Source: UBA6115 sp040776985 (lineage in GTDB: Bacteria > Bacillota > Clostridia > Christensenellales > Aristaeellaceae). From it: DNA of 64,000 bases. Shown here piece after piece: positions 32,941 through 41,561 of this stretch (positions are counted from its first letter, which is position 1; the number at the start of each line of letters is the position of its first letter). The position numbers were made by a program, and so were the translations under genes. Location of the stretch: the NCBI GenBank assembly GCA_040776985.1, contig JAXGZL010000001.1, positions 1,116,001 to 1,180,000 on the forward strand, in the 5' to 3' direction. The notes under the pieces were generated by a model. That model saw nothing but the letters and a program-made list of their open reading frames with translations. It was not told the origin of the DNA and searched no databases.

Positions 32941-34043
32941 GGTTTCCTTTCCTCAGGGGATTTGAATACCCAGGCTTTTAAAATCCGGTAGTTGATGAAG
33001 AACAGCAGGGTGTCCACCAGGATCTTGGCGATGCCGGTGTCCATGCCGGCGCCCACATGCAGGCTTTCCACCAGGAAGGCGGAGGCGAACATCACCGCCA
33101 CCACCAGCAGGGAATAGCGCAGCAGGGAGCCTTTGCTCTTCCTCACCTTGAACACGAACTGTCGGTTCACCCGGTAGTTGAACAGGGAGGAGCAGACCCT
33201 GGCAATGGCGGTGGCCAGCAGAATCTGGTTGACCTCGCTGTGGGGCGCGAAGCGAACGAAAAAGGTGGGCAGCAGCCAGCGGTCCAGCAGGTTGAACAAA
33301 AACTGGTCCAGCAGCGTTGACAGCAAGCCGGCTGAGGCGAACTTGAAGAAGTTGCGGAACAGCTGGCCGTAAATGCGGGCGGAGTCATGGAAGGGCCTGA
33401 AGTGGGAGCTTTTGTTCTCCTCCAGGTAGATGGTGTCAATGGTCACCTTTTCAAAGTCAATCTGCCAGCCCGCGCAGTAGATGAGCATGTTCATCTCATA
33501 CTCAAAGCGGTTGCCGGGGATCTCAAGCATTTTGGGCATGAGCCCCGCGCTGATGCCCCGAAGGCCCGTCTGGGTGTCCGGCAGCCAGCGGCCATAGAGG
33601 ACGGCGAAGAAAAAGGTGGTGAGGCGGTTGCCCATCATGCTTTTGGCGGGCACATTGGCCTGGGAAAAGTCCCGGGTGCCCAATATCAGCTTGCCCGGTT
33701 CCTTTGCCATGGCCTCCGCCACTTTCAGGCAGTCCTCCGCCGTGTGCTGGCCGTCCGCGTCCGCGGTGATAACTCCACCAACGCCCTCAAGCCGGTCAAT
33801 GATATAACGCATGCCGTGCTTCAAAGCATGCCCCTTGCCCTGGTTTACCTCATAGCCCAGCACATGGCACTGGGGATGGGCCTTCAGGGCTTCAAAAAAG
33901 TGGGCATATTGGGGGCCGGATCCGTCATCCACCACCACAATATGGGCAAAGCCGTGGTCCACCAGGTCATTGACATAGCGGCCCAGCTTGTCATCCGGGT
34001 GGAGGGAGGGGATCAGAATGACCGATTGCGCTTGAAGGGACAA
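32937..34043 (-). CDS. GT2 glycosyltransferase fused to a GtrA membrane domain
   Basis: This 368-residue protein combines a DPM1/DPG-type GT-A domain (residues 1-230) with a four-helix GtrA domain (about 240-360). GT2 motifs are IVVVDDGSG, NQGKGHALKHGM, the D-x-D in ITADADGQHT, and LPDTQTGLRGIS. Such fusions make or flip polyprenyl-phosphate sugars for transfer outside the membrane. The start is TTG 34043, which follows GGAG. The ATGs at 34124 and 34100 lie within or upstream of the promoter. It heads the six-gene operon. Confidence 0.9.
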   Translation of the reverse strand: MSLQAQSVILIPSLHPDDKLGRYVNDLVDHGFAHIVVVDDGSGPQYAHFFEALKAHPQCHVLGYEVNQGKGHALKHGMRYIIDRLEGVGGVITADADGQHTAEDCLKVAEAMAKEPGKLILGTRDFSQANVPAKSMMGNRLTTFFFAVLYGRWLPDTQTGLRGISAGLMPKMLEIPGNRFEYEMNMLIYCAGWQIDFEKVTIDTIYLEENKSSHFRPFHDSARIYGQLFRNFFKFASAGLLSTLLDQFLFNLLDRWLLPTFFVRFAPHSEVNQILLATAIARVCSSLFNYRVNRQFVFKVRKSKGSLLRYSLLVVAVMFASAFLVESLHVGAGMDTGIAKILVDTLLFFINYRILKAWVFKSPEERKP

Positions 34044-34067
34044 TGCTTTTCTCCGCTTCGCGTGATT

Positions 34068-34089
34068 GCCGCAAATACACCTTTGCGGC
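34068..34089 (-). promoter_or_regulatory. Hairpin at the predicted 5' end of the envelope operon mRNA
   Basis: GCCGCAAA (34068-34075) and TTTGCGGC (34082-34089) form a perfect 8-bp stem. It begins about 7 bp downstream of the -10, at the expected transcription start. It may protect the mRNA 5' end or act as a regulator site. Confidence 0.5.
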
Positions 34090-34095
34090 CCCGAT

Positions 34096-34124
34096 ATCAT
34101 ACCACCGCCGGGGCCTGATTGCAA
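34096..34124 (-). promoter_or_regulatory. Promoter of the GT2-GtrA to VanW operon
   Basis: On the minus strand TTGCAA (-35, 34119-34124) and an extended -10 TGGTATGAT (core 34096-34101) are separated by 17 bp. They lie about 53 bp before the TTG start at 34043. Confidence 0.7.
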
Positions 34125-34277
34125 AGGAAGACAGAGGGCAGGCGGATGTGCCGGTCAGCGGACAGTTGACGACACGGTGTATCATTATGAACATTGCATT
34201 GCAAACCGATGTGCAGGGCAGCCTGTCTTGAGGTAAGATAGGGAACAATAGGCCCTGGGCCCGGGAAAGGAGCAGGT

Positions 34278-36341
34278 ATGGAGCGCTTCAGTCAGGCAGT
34301 CATCCGCCACAGGCGTTGGATTCTGGTGGTGACGCTGCTGCTTTGCGTGGTCAGTGTGTTTACCGCCATGACCGTGGGGGTCAACCACGACCTGGCTTCC
34401 TACCTGCCGGCGGACGCGCCCAGCACCCGGGCCCTGAACCTGGTGAAAAGCCAGATCCCCAACCTCCAGGTCTATCTGCCCGGCCTGCCCATGAGCGAGG
34501 TGGCGGCCGCCAAGGCGCACTTGCAGAAAACGCCCGGGGTGAGCGAGGTGCTGTGGCTGGACGATGTGAAAAGCGGCACCCTGGAACCCCTGGACATGAT
34601 GCAGCCGGAGTTGCGGGATGCCTTTTATCACGATGGCCCGCTGTTTCAGGTGGTGGTGGAAAAGGAGAGCCAGCACACCACGGTGCCCCTGATCCGGGAG
34701 GCCTTCCCGGGCGCCTTGCTCAAGGGCGAGAGCGCTGATGTGGCCCAGGTGATGAACACCACCATGGTGGAGGTGGCCTCCATCATGATCTATGTGGTGC
34801 CCATCTGCTTTGTGATCCTGATCCTGGCCACCCGGCACTGGCTGGAGCCGGCGCTGTTCCTGCTGGCTATCGGCGCTGCCATCCTGCTCAACGAGGGCAG
34901 CAATGTGGTGGTGGGCACCGTGTCCTTTGTGACCCGGTCGGCCTCCGCCGTCCTGCAGTTGGCGGTGTCCATCGACTACGCGGTCTTTCTGCTGCACCGC
35001 TTCAACGAGGAGCGGGAGCGGGGCCTGGCGGTGGACGAGGCGATGAAAAACGCCATGCAGCAGGCCGTGTCCGCCATTTCCTCCAGCGCCATGACCACGG
35101 TGTTTGGCTTTATGGCGCTGATGCTGATGCGCTTTGGCATGGGGCAGGACATGGGCCTGGTGCTGATGAAGGGCGTTGTCCTGAGCTTCCTGAGCGTCAT
35201 GGTGGTGCTGCCGGCAGCCACCGTCAGCTGCGCCAAATGGATAGACAGGACTGAGCATCGCTCCTTCCTGCCCTCCTTTAATGGCTTTGGCCGATTTGTT
35301 TCCCGGCGCCTGGCCCCCCTGGCGGCGGTGGTGCTGGTGGTCTTGCCGCTGGCCTATATCGCCCAGGAGAAAAACCACTTCGTCTATGGCAGCGACGGCA
35401 TGCACAGCCCGGACTCCGCCATCCGGCAGGAGCAGCGGGCCATCGAGGCGGTGTTTGACCCCTACCGCCCCATGCTGATTTTGGTGCCCGCGGGCGACCC
35501 GGTGAAGGAAACCGCGCTGGGGGACGCGCTGCTTGCGCTTCCTGAGGTGAAAAGCCTCAACTCCTATGCCCACAGCGTGGGGGTGCAGGTGCCCGAGGAC
35601 ATCCTGCCGCCCCAGGCCCAGGAGCAATTCCGGGAGGGGAAGCACACCCGCCTGATTTTATCCGTGAACACCCAGGCTGAGGGGCCGGAGGCCTTCCGCC
35701 TGGCCGGGGAAATGCGTGACCTGGCGGACAGCTTCTACCCGGGGCAAAGCCACCTGATCGGCGAAAGCGCTGTCAACCTGGACCTGAAAACCATCATCAC
35801 CGGGGACAAGCTGCCGGTGCTGCTGGCGGGCATTCTGGCCATTGGCCTGGTGCTGCTGATCAACTTCAGGAACCTGCTGATCCCATTTATTCTGCTACTG
35901 GTGATTGAAGGGGCCATCTGGCTGAACATGGGGATTCCCTATGTGATGGGCTTCCCCATGAACTACATCGGCTATCAGATCGTGTCTTCCGTCCAGCTGG
36001 GGGCCACGGTGGACTATGGCATCCTGCTGGTGCAGCGATACCTGGAGGGGCGGCGCACCCTTCCCAAAAAGGAGGCGGCCGCCTGGGCGCTGTCGGTGTC
36101 CACCGGCTCCATCCTGCCCCCTGCCATGATCCTGACCGCTTCCGGCTATCTGCTGGGCCTGCTGGTCAAGGGCAACGGCGTCATCAGCCAGATGGGCATC
36201 ATCATCGGCCGGGGGGCCGCCATCTCCTGCGGGCTGGTGCTGCTGGTGCTGCCCCAGCTGCTGGTCTGGTGCGACGGGCTGATCCAGCGCGCCTTCCTGC
36301 GCAAACGAAAGGAAACAAACCATGAAACAATTGCTCAATAG
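34278..36341 (+). CDS. MMPL/RND-superfamily transporter
   Basis: This 687-residue protein has two repeated halves of about six helices each with large extracytoplasmic loops, typical of MMPL/HpnN-type exporters of lipids or envelope components. Diagnostic membrane motifs are LAVSIDYAVFLLHRFNEERE in the first half and LGATVDYGILLVQRYLEGRR in the second. The ATG at 34278 follows AAAGGAG. Its 3' end overlaps the next gene by 20 bp, so a dedicated exported partner is likely. The substrate is unknown. Confidence 0.93.
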   Translation: MERFSQAVIRHRRWILVVTLLLCVVSVFTAMTVGVNHDLASYLPADAPSTRALNLVKSQIPNLQVYLPGLPMSEVAAAKAHLQKTPGVSEVLWLDDVKSGTLEPLDMMQPELRDAFYHDGPLFQVVVEKESQHTTVPLIREAFPGALLKGESADVAQVMNTTMVEVASIMIYVVPICFVILILATRHWLEPALFLLAIGAAILLNEGSNVVVGTVSFVTRSASAVLQLAVSIDYAVFLLHRFNEERERGLAVDEAMKNAMQQAVSAISSSAMTTVFGFMALMLMRFGMGQDMGLVLMKGVVLSFLSVMVVLPAATVSCAKWIDRTEHRSFLPSFNGFGRFVSRRLAPLAAVVLVVLPLAYIAQEKNHFVYGSDGMHSPDSAIRQEQRAIEAVFDPYRPMLILVPAGDPVKETALGDALLALPEVKSLNSYAHSVGVQVPEDILPPQAQEQFREGKHTRLILSVNTQAEGPEAFRLAGEMRDLADSFYPGQSHLIGESAVNLDLKTIITGDKLPVLLAGILAIGLVLLINFRNLLIPFILLLVIEGAIWLNMGIPYVMGFPMNYIGYQIVSSVQLGATVDYGILLVQRYLEGRRTLPKKEAAAWALSVSTGSILPPAMILTASGYLLGLLVKGNGVISQMGIIIGRGAAISCGLVLLVLPQLLVWCDGLIQRAFLRKRKETNHETIAQ

Positions 36342-37248
36342 AGTGGCCCTGGGCCTAATGGCGATGATGCTGGTCATATCCGCTGCCAGCGCCGCCATTA
36401 TCAAGGATGAGGTGGTCTATGCCCTGCTGACGCCTGAGGGCAGCGTGAAAAGCCTGTATGTGGTCAACGCCTTTGAGGCGGATGAGAAGGCCCGGGGGGA
36501 GGACTTTGGCGCCTACCGGGAAACCCAGGCGCTGACCCCGTCTGAGGACTTCTCCTACGAGGGGGACAGGGCCCGCTTCGCCATGGAGCCGGGGCGCTTT
36601 TATTATCAGGGCATCCCCGCTGACAGGCAGCTGCCCTGGGAGATAGCCATCAAGTACACCCTGGACGGCAAGGAGCTGGGGGCGGAGGATCTTTCCGGCG
36701 CCACCGGCAGGCTGGGCATCGCCTTTTCCGTCAGGCCGCTGGCGGAGGGCAAGGCCTTCAGCCAGAACCTGGCCATGACCGTGACCCTGACCCTGGAGGG
36801 CAAGCGCAGTCTGAATGTCCAGGCGGACAAGGCCACCCTGGCCTATGCCGGGGGCAACATCACCCTCAGCTATGTGATCCTGCCCGGCCAGGAGGCCAGC
36901 TATCAGGTGCAGGCGGATGTGAAGGACTTCGCCATGGCGGGCATCCAGTTCGCGGCCATCCGGATGGGGGTGGACAAGGGGATGTATCAGAACATCGCCA
37001 CCCAGGCGCTGGAGGGCTCCCCCTTCGCGGCGGCAGCCAGCGCCATGATGGAGCAGTTTTTGACCAACATGGGCGGCAATCCCACGCCCTCCTTCATGGA
37101 TGAGAGGAACACCATTCGGGGGCTGCAGTTTGTGATGGTGACAGAGACCATCCCGGAGCGGGTGGAGGAGCCGCTGCCCACCCAGAAGCCGGCGGAAGGG
37201 GCCTCCAGCGATATCTGGAGGCGGATTCTGGGCCTGTTCGGCAACTGA
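36322..37248 (+). CDS. Exported partner protein of the MMPL transporter, unknown function
   Basis: This 308-residue protein has a clear signal peptide (MKQLLNRVALGLMAMMLVIS then AASA) and no other helix except a possible C-terminal amphipathic end. The mature N-terminus, KDEVVYALLTPEGSVKSLYV, resembles extracytoplasmic domains seen in YhgE/Pip-like and MMPL-associated proteins of Firmicutes. I do not assign a named family. The 20-bp overlap with the MMPL gene implies coupled translation. A weak terminator follows before the ECF sigma gene. Confidence 0.8.
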   Translation: MKQLLNRVALGLMAMMLVISAASAAIIKDEVVYALLTPEGSVKSLYVVNAFEADEKARGEDFGAYRETQALTPSEDFSYEGDRARFAMEPGRFYYQGIPADRQLPWEIAIKYTLDGKELGAEDLSGATGRLGIAFSVRPLAEGKAFSQNLAMTVTLTLEGKRSLNVQADKATLAYAGGNITLSYVILPGQEASYQVQADVKDFAMAGIQFAAIRMGVDKGMYQNIATQALEGSPFAAAASAMMEQFLTNMGGNPTPSFMDERNTIRGLQFVMVTETIPERVEEPLPTQKPAEGASSDIWRRILGLFGN

Positions 37249-37268
37249 TCCGGGGACTTTATTTTCCC

Positions 37269-37292
37269 AGGGGTGCAGGCAATGGCGCCCCT
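37269..37292 (+). terminator. Probable weak terminator after the MMPL pair
   Basis: AGGGGTGC (37269-37276) pairs with GCGCCCCT (37285-37292), including one G-T pair. It is followed by TTTCCCGTTTATT. Confidence 0.45.
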
Positions 37293-37301
37293 TTCCCGTT
37301 T

Positions 37302-37322
37302 ATTGGATGGGTACAATCCAAT
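37302..37322 (+). promoter_or_regulatory. Inverted repeat overlapping the sigma-factor -10 element
   Basis: ATTGGAT (37302-37308) and ATCCAAT (37316-37322) are perfect 7-bp arms with a 7-bp spacer. A -10-like TACAAT (37312-37317) lies inside. It may be an operator or the promoter of the sigma operon. If so, transcription starts after 37307, which excludes the upstream ATG. Confidence 0.45.
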
Positions 37323-37345
37323 CATCAGGAAAGGAGGTGGCGTCC

Positions 37346-37918
37346 ATTAAGAATCAGAAAGAGCTGATTGCTGCCTTTGAAGAGCTGGCCCTTCCCCTGG
37401 AGCGGCAGGTGTTTTATGTCTGCCTGAACATGATGGGGAACCGGGAGGACGCGGAGGACTGCGCCCAGGAAGCGATGCTGAAAGCCTTCCGGGGCTTTTC
37501 TCGTTTTGAGGGGCGCAGCAAATTCTCCACCTGGCTTTACAGCATCGCCACCAATGTCTGCGTGGATGCCCTGCGCAAGCGCAGGGACGCCATGTCGCTG
37601 GAGGACATGATGGAGGTGGGCTGGGAGGTGGCGGACACCACGCCGGGCCTTTATGAGCGGCTGGAGGAAAAGGAGCGCCGGCGGCTGCTGAAGGCGGCGC
37701 TCCGGGAGATCCCCGTGGATTTCAGGGCGGCGCTCACCCTGGTGGACCTGCAGGGCCTTCCCTACCAGGAGGCGGCGGAGGCGCTGGACCTGCCCCTGGG
37801 CACGGTGAAAAGCAGGGTCAGCCGCGCCAGAAACCTGCTGGTGAAGATTTTATTGCAGCAGCCGGAACTTTTTGACCGGGATGACCGTCACAAGGATGAA
37901 AGGAGGGGAAACCAATGA
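37346..37918 (+). CDS. ECF-type RNA polymerase sigma factor
   Basis: This sigma factor of about 190 residues has region 2 (DCAQEAMLKAFRGFSRFEGR then SKFSTWLYSIATNVCVDALR) and region 4 (LTLVDLQGLPYQEAAEALDL then PLGTVKSRVSRARNLL). The start is unusual. A perfect AAGGAGG lies 8 bases before ATT at 37346, in frame. The only other candidates are a GTG overlapping that site (37337) and an ATG at 37307 without a ribosome site. It overlaps the anti-sigma gene by 4 bp (ATGA). It probably controls its own operon and perhaps the MMPL pair upstream. Confidence 0.9.
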   Translation: MKNQKELIAAFEELALPLERQVFYVCLNMMGNREDAEDCAQEAMLKAFRGFSRFEGRSKFSTWLYSIATNVCVDALRKRRDAMSLEDMMEVGWEVADTTPGLYERLEEKERRRLLKAALREIPVDFRAALTLVDLQGLPYQEAAEALDLPLGTVKSRVSRARNLLVKILLQQPELFDRDDRHKDERRGNQ

Positions 37919-39084
37919 CATGTGAACACTGCGAAGCCCTCCTTGACCAGTATTTGAAGGGCGTGATGGACGCGGGTGAAAAGGCGGAACTGACCGCGCA
38001 TCTGGAAGGGTGTCCCGCCTGCCGACTGCGCCTTCAGGTGCTGGAGGACTGCCAGGGGATCAACGAAATGGACGAGGTACCCGTCGGTTTCAGCGCGTCC
38101 TGGCGGCAGGCCATCCGGGAAAAGGAGGTTATCCCCATGAAAAGACACTGGACCAGGTGGCTGGCCACAGCGGCCGCCCTGGTGGTGCTCATCGCCGGCA
38201 CCTGGCTGACCGGCAACGAACTGAGAAGGCTGCCAGGCAGACAGCCCATGGTGGAGGCGGCCTATGGCGGCGGCCCTTATGAGGCCGCGCCGGAGGCGGA
38301 CTTTGCATCGGTCAGCTTTGACATGGAAATGCCGCGCAGCGCGGCGCCTGTCACCAGATCCATGATGGAAGCGGCCCCGGCGGCGGAGGAAAAAGGCGCC
38401 GGACAACAGCAGGCGAAGATCATCCGCACCATCAGCTTCACCAGCAGCACCCGCAACTTTGACCAGGACTATCAAAAAATCCGCCAGGATCTGGAAAGCG
38501 CGGGCGGCAGGATAGAAAACGCTGATGTGCGCACCGGCTCCGGCGGCCTGCGCAGCGCCTACCTGACCTTGAGGATCCCGGCGGACAAGCTGGACAGCTT
38601 TGCCGAGATGTTGAAGGGCATGGGACACCTGCAGTCCTTCAGCGAATCCGCCGAGGATGTGAGCGAGCGCTATGCTGACACCGCCGGGCGGCTGAAGACC
38701 CAGAAGGAGAAGATGGAGCGCCTGACCGCCCTTTTGGCCAAGGCGGTGAGCGTGGAGGACCTGGTGGCCCTGGAAAGCGCCATCGCGGACACCCAATACC
38801 TGATTGACAGCTACACCGGACAACTGCAGGGCATGGACAGCCGGGTGAACGACGCCACGCTGCGCTTGACCCTCAACGAGATGAGCGCCCTGGACACCGC
38901 AGAAACCAGGGAGGAAAACCTGTGGGAGCGCATCGCAAGCGGCGTAAGCCACATGTGGAAACTCCTGAAGGAATGGGCGGCTGACGCCGCGGTGTTCCTG
39001 GTGGCGGCCGTGCCGGTGCTGATTCTGATTGCCATTGTGGCAGTCCTTGTGAAGATCGTCGTGAAAAGGAGAAAGAATAAATGA
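37915..39084 (+). CDS. Zinc-finger anti-sigma factor with DUF4349 domain
   Basis: This 389-residue membrane protein is the probable inhibitor of the upstream sigma factor. The N-terminus has the anti-sigma zinc finger H-x3-C-x2-C type arrangement (CEHCEALLDQYLKG and HLEGCPACRLRL). A central membrane helix (about residues 80-98) follows, then an extracytoplasmic DUF4349 domain (IIRTISFTSSTRNFDQDYQK onward, with a long coiled coil) and a C-terminal membrane helix with a basic tail. DUF4349 may be the envelope sensor. It overlaps the sigma gene and the SIMPL gene by 4 bp each. Confidence 0.9.
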   Translation: MTCEHCEALLDQYLKGVMDAGEKAELTAHLEGCPACRLRLQVLEDCQGINEMDEVPVGFSASWRQAIREKEVIPMKRHWTRWLATAAALVVLIAGTWLTGNELRRLPGRQPMVEAAYGGGPYEAAPEADFASVSFDMEMPRSAAPVTRSMMEAAPAAEEKGAGQQQAKIIRTISFTSSTRNFDQDYQKIRQDLESAGGRIENADVRTGSGGLRSAYLTLRIPADKLDSFAEMLKGMGHLQSFSESAEDVSERYADTAGRLKTQKEKMERLTALLAKAVSVEDLVALESAIADTQYLIDSYTGQLQGMDSRVNDATLRLTLNEMSALDTAETREENLWERIASGVSHMWKLLKEWAADAAVFLVAAVPVLILIAIVAVLVKIVVKRRKNK

Positions 39085-39794
39085 TGAAGAAGATATCCGC
39101 GCTGATTCTGGCCCTGGCCCTGGCGCTGACCCTGAGCCTGCCCGCGATGGCGGAGGAGGATGACCGCCAGATTTCCGTGACCGGCTCTGCCACCGTTTCC
39201 ATTGACGCGGACTTTGCCACCATTGAGGTGGGCGCCACCACAAGGGGCAACAGCGCCCATGAGGCGCAGAAGGCCAACGACAAGATCATGCAGGACGTGA
39301 TCGCCGCCCTCGCCGCCCTTGGCGTCAAGGGAGAGGATGTGCGCACCAGCATGTTCAGCATCTACATGGACCAGAGCGTGCCCTATGGCATGGCCTCTGA
39401 CGCCCCGGTGCAGCCGCCCTATGTGGTGAGCAACATGCTCTACATCACCATCAAGGACCTGGGCAAGGTGACCGAGGTGATTGACGCCGCGGCGGAAAAG
39501 GGCGCCAACAATGTCTACAGCCTCACCTTCCAGGCCAACAAGAACCTGGAGGCCAACAGGGAAGCCATCAACCTGGCCGTCAAGGACGCCCAGATGAAGG
39601 CGGACATCCTGGCGGAGGCCGCAGGAAAAACCCTGGGGGACGTGATCAAGATCAGCTTCCCCATGGTCTCTGACAACCTCTACTCCTTCAAGCAGAACCT
39701 GTCCATGGCGGAAGGGAACGCCGGCGGCGCCCCCATCCTCTCTGGCAAGGTGGCCGTGACGGCTGAGGTGACGATGGTGTTTGGCTTCAAGTAA
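39081..39794 (+). CDS. Exported SIMPL-domain (DUF541) protein
   Basis: This 237-residue protein has a signal peptide (residues 1-24) and a SIMPL domain seen in QISVTGSATVSIDADFATIE and ALGVKGEDVRTSMFSIY, then a C-terminal conserved stretch AQMKADILAEAAGKTLGDVI. SIMPL proteins, including E. coli YggE, are periplasmic or surface proteins of uncertain function linked to oxidative and envelope stress. The ATGATG start overlaps the anti-sigma stop. It is the last gene of the sigma operon. Confidence 0.92.
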   Translation: MMKKISALILALALALTLSLPAMAEEDDRQISVTGSATVSIDADFATIEVGATTRGNSAHEAQKANDKIMQDVIAALAALGVKGEDVRTSMFSIYMDQSVPYGMASDAPVQPPYVVSNMLYITIKDLGKVTEVIDAAAEKGANNVYSLTFQANKNLEANREAINLAVKDAQMKADILAEAAGKTLGDVIKISFPMVSDNLYSFKQNLSMAEGNAGGAPILSGKVAVTAEVTMVFGFK

Positions 39795-39870
39795 TTCAAG
39801 TACACAATAATGATTAGTTTTCGAGAGACCTTTTCTGTACTAATGTAAGAGTTATATCCGTACTCACTAA

Positions 39871-39913
39871 AAGCGAAGTCTTTGTGTCTTGAGTCGCGAC
39901 AAAGACTTCGCTT
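39871..39913 (+). terminator. Terminator of the sigma operon
   Basis: Perfect 15-bp arms AAGCGAAGTCTTTGT (39871-39885) and their complement (39899-39913), followed by TTCTTG. Flanking bases are AT-rich from here on. Confidence 0.7.
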
Positions 39914-39966
39914 TCTTGTATACTATGCTATATGGGTTGATCCTCGTAATTGTATAGCATTAGTTA

Positions 39967-41561
39967 GGGCCTGCTGAATAACCCTCAACACGTTGAAAAC
40001 ACTGGATAAATCGCGTGATTCATGGTATACTGAACACATCAAAAGCCAGTCAAAATAAGGTGTTTAGGGTGTTAGATGTACAGAAAACGTGACAAAGCGC
40101 AGCTCTCAATGGACGAGTTCTACCTTCCCTTTGGAGATGGTTTGGACGCGAATAATCGCTGGGTGAAGATTGCCCGGATCATCCCCTGGGACTTCATTGA
40201 GGAGGAGTACGCCAAGAACTTCTCTGAGCAGTCAGGTCGTCCTTCGATCCCATCGCGTATCGCCTTTGGCGCGTCATACATCAAGGAGCAGGAGAACCTG
40301 ACGGATGAAGGGACGGTCGCCTATCTGTGCGAGAACCCGTATGCGCAATATCTGGTGGGCCTGAAGGCGTTCCGCAAGGAACCGCTGTTCGACTCTTCTA
40401 TGATGGTACACTTCCGCAAACGCTTCACCCCCGAGCTGCTGCAGCGCGTCAACGAGCTCATGTATGAACGGGCGCATCCGGCTGAAGAAAACAAGCCTGA
40501 CGACAAGGATGAACCGCCGGAGGGCGGCGGCGGGAACAAAGGTGTCCTGATCCTGGACGCGACGGTTGCTCCGGCGGACATCAAGTATCCGACTGATCTG
40601 GGCTTGGTGAATGATTGCCGTGAGAACACGGAGAAGCTCATCGAGAAGGTGTGGGCGTTCAGCAGCAAGACGGGGCACAAGACGGCGTACAACCGCAGGA
40701 AAGCCCGGCGGAACTACCTCAAAGTGGCCAAGCAGCGCAAGGCAAAACTGAAAGCGACCAGGCGCGCTATCGGGGAACAGCTGGACTATGTCGGAAAGAA
40801 TCTTGAAACATTGAAGCGGCTGAAGGAAGAAGTTGGCGAGGAAAGACTGAGCCCCTCAGACAAAGAACGGCTCGAAACCATTGAAAAAGTGTATGAGCAG
40901 CAGCGCTTCATGCGCGATACGGGCACCCGCAGCTGCCCGGACAGGATCGTCAGCCTGCGCCAGCCGCATATCCGCTGCATCGTGCGGGGCAAAGCGGGCA
41001 GACCTTACGAGTTTGGGCAAAAGCTTCACCTGTCGGTAGTCAATGGGTTTACATTCATTGAAGATCAGTCATATGACAACTACAACGAGGGGGTAAGGCT
41101 GCAGGCGTCGGCTGAACGGTACAAGGATCGCTTTGGTCACTACCCTGAAGCGATTCTGGCAGACACCATCTACCGCAACCGTGAAAACAGAGCCTTCTGC
41201 AAGGAGCACAACATCCGCCTATCGGGTCCGAAGCTTGGCCGGCCAAGGAAGGATGGATCTGACGAAAACGACGCTCAGGCCTATCAAGACAGCTGTGATC
41301 GCAATATGGTAGAGGGCCGCAACGGGATCGGCAAGCGTCGCTATGGTCTGGATCTGATCATGGCCTACCTGGCTGAGACCGGAAAGACGGAAGCGGCGTT
41401 TATTATCCTGGCAATGAACGTTGCGCACCTGCTGCGCTTCCTTTTAGCTCTTTTTTGGCGCGTGCTGAAGAGCGTAAATTGGACTGGAGAATCGGTTGGG
41501 ATAGCACAAGCAGCTGTTTGAAGGAACGACCATAGCGCGAATCACTTTTTTCAGCAGGCCC
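39967..41561 (+). mobile_element. Complete IS1182/IS5-type insertion sequence
   Basis: This 1,595-bp element has perfect 12-bp terminal inverted repeats GGGCCTGCTGAA. A direct repeat TAGTTA flanks it (39961-39966 and 41562-41567). It carries one intact transposase gene and an extended -10 (GGTATACT, core 40026-40031). It lies upstream of the AT-rich split gene and may separate that gene from its promoter. Confidence 0.88.
40076..41521 (+). CDS. IS1182/IS5-type DDE transposase
   Basis: This 481-residue intact transposase begins at ATG 40076. The N-terminal DNA-binding region has PSRIAFGASYIKEQENLTDE. Catalytic Asp positions lie in LILDATVAPADIKYPTDLGL and LADTIYRNRENR, and the catalytic Glu in MVEGRNGIGKRRYGLDLIM. 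A charged coiled coil (residues 205-300) is inserted between the first two, as in IS1182 relatives. It occupies most of the element. Confidence 0.93.
   Translation: MYRKRDKAQLSMDEFYLPFGDGLDANNRWVKIARIIPWDFIEEEYAKNFSEQSGRPSIPSRIAFGASYIKEQENLTDEGTVAYLCENPYAQYLVGLKAFRKEPLFDSSMMVHFRKRFTPELLQRVNELMYERAHPAEENKPDDKDEPPEGGGGNKGVLILDATVAPADIKYPTDLGLVNDCRENTEKLIEKVWAFSSKTGHKTAYNRRKARRNYLKVAKQRKAKLKATRRAIGEQLDYVGKNLETLKRLKEEVGEERLSPSDKERLETIEKVYEQQRFMRDTGTRSCPDRIVSLRQPHIRCIVRGKAGRPYEFGQKLHLSVVNGFTFIEDQSYDNYNEGVRLQASAERYKDRFGHYPEAILADTIYRNRENRAFCKEHNIRLSGPKLGRPRKDGSDENDAQAYQDSCDRNMVEGRNGIGKRRYGLDLIMAYLAETGKTEAAFIILAMNVAHLLRFLLALFWRVLKSVNWTGESVGIAQAAV

Noticed and set aside
34166..34191. TTGACG-TATGAA promoter for the MMPL gene
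   Set aside because: The spacing is only 14 bp, so it is not a convincing promoter.
37307..37345. ATG at 37307 as start of the sigma factor
   Set aside because: It has no ribosome site, overlaps a likely promoter palindrome, and an excellent Shine-Dalgarno is positioned for the ATT at 37346.
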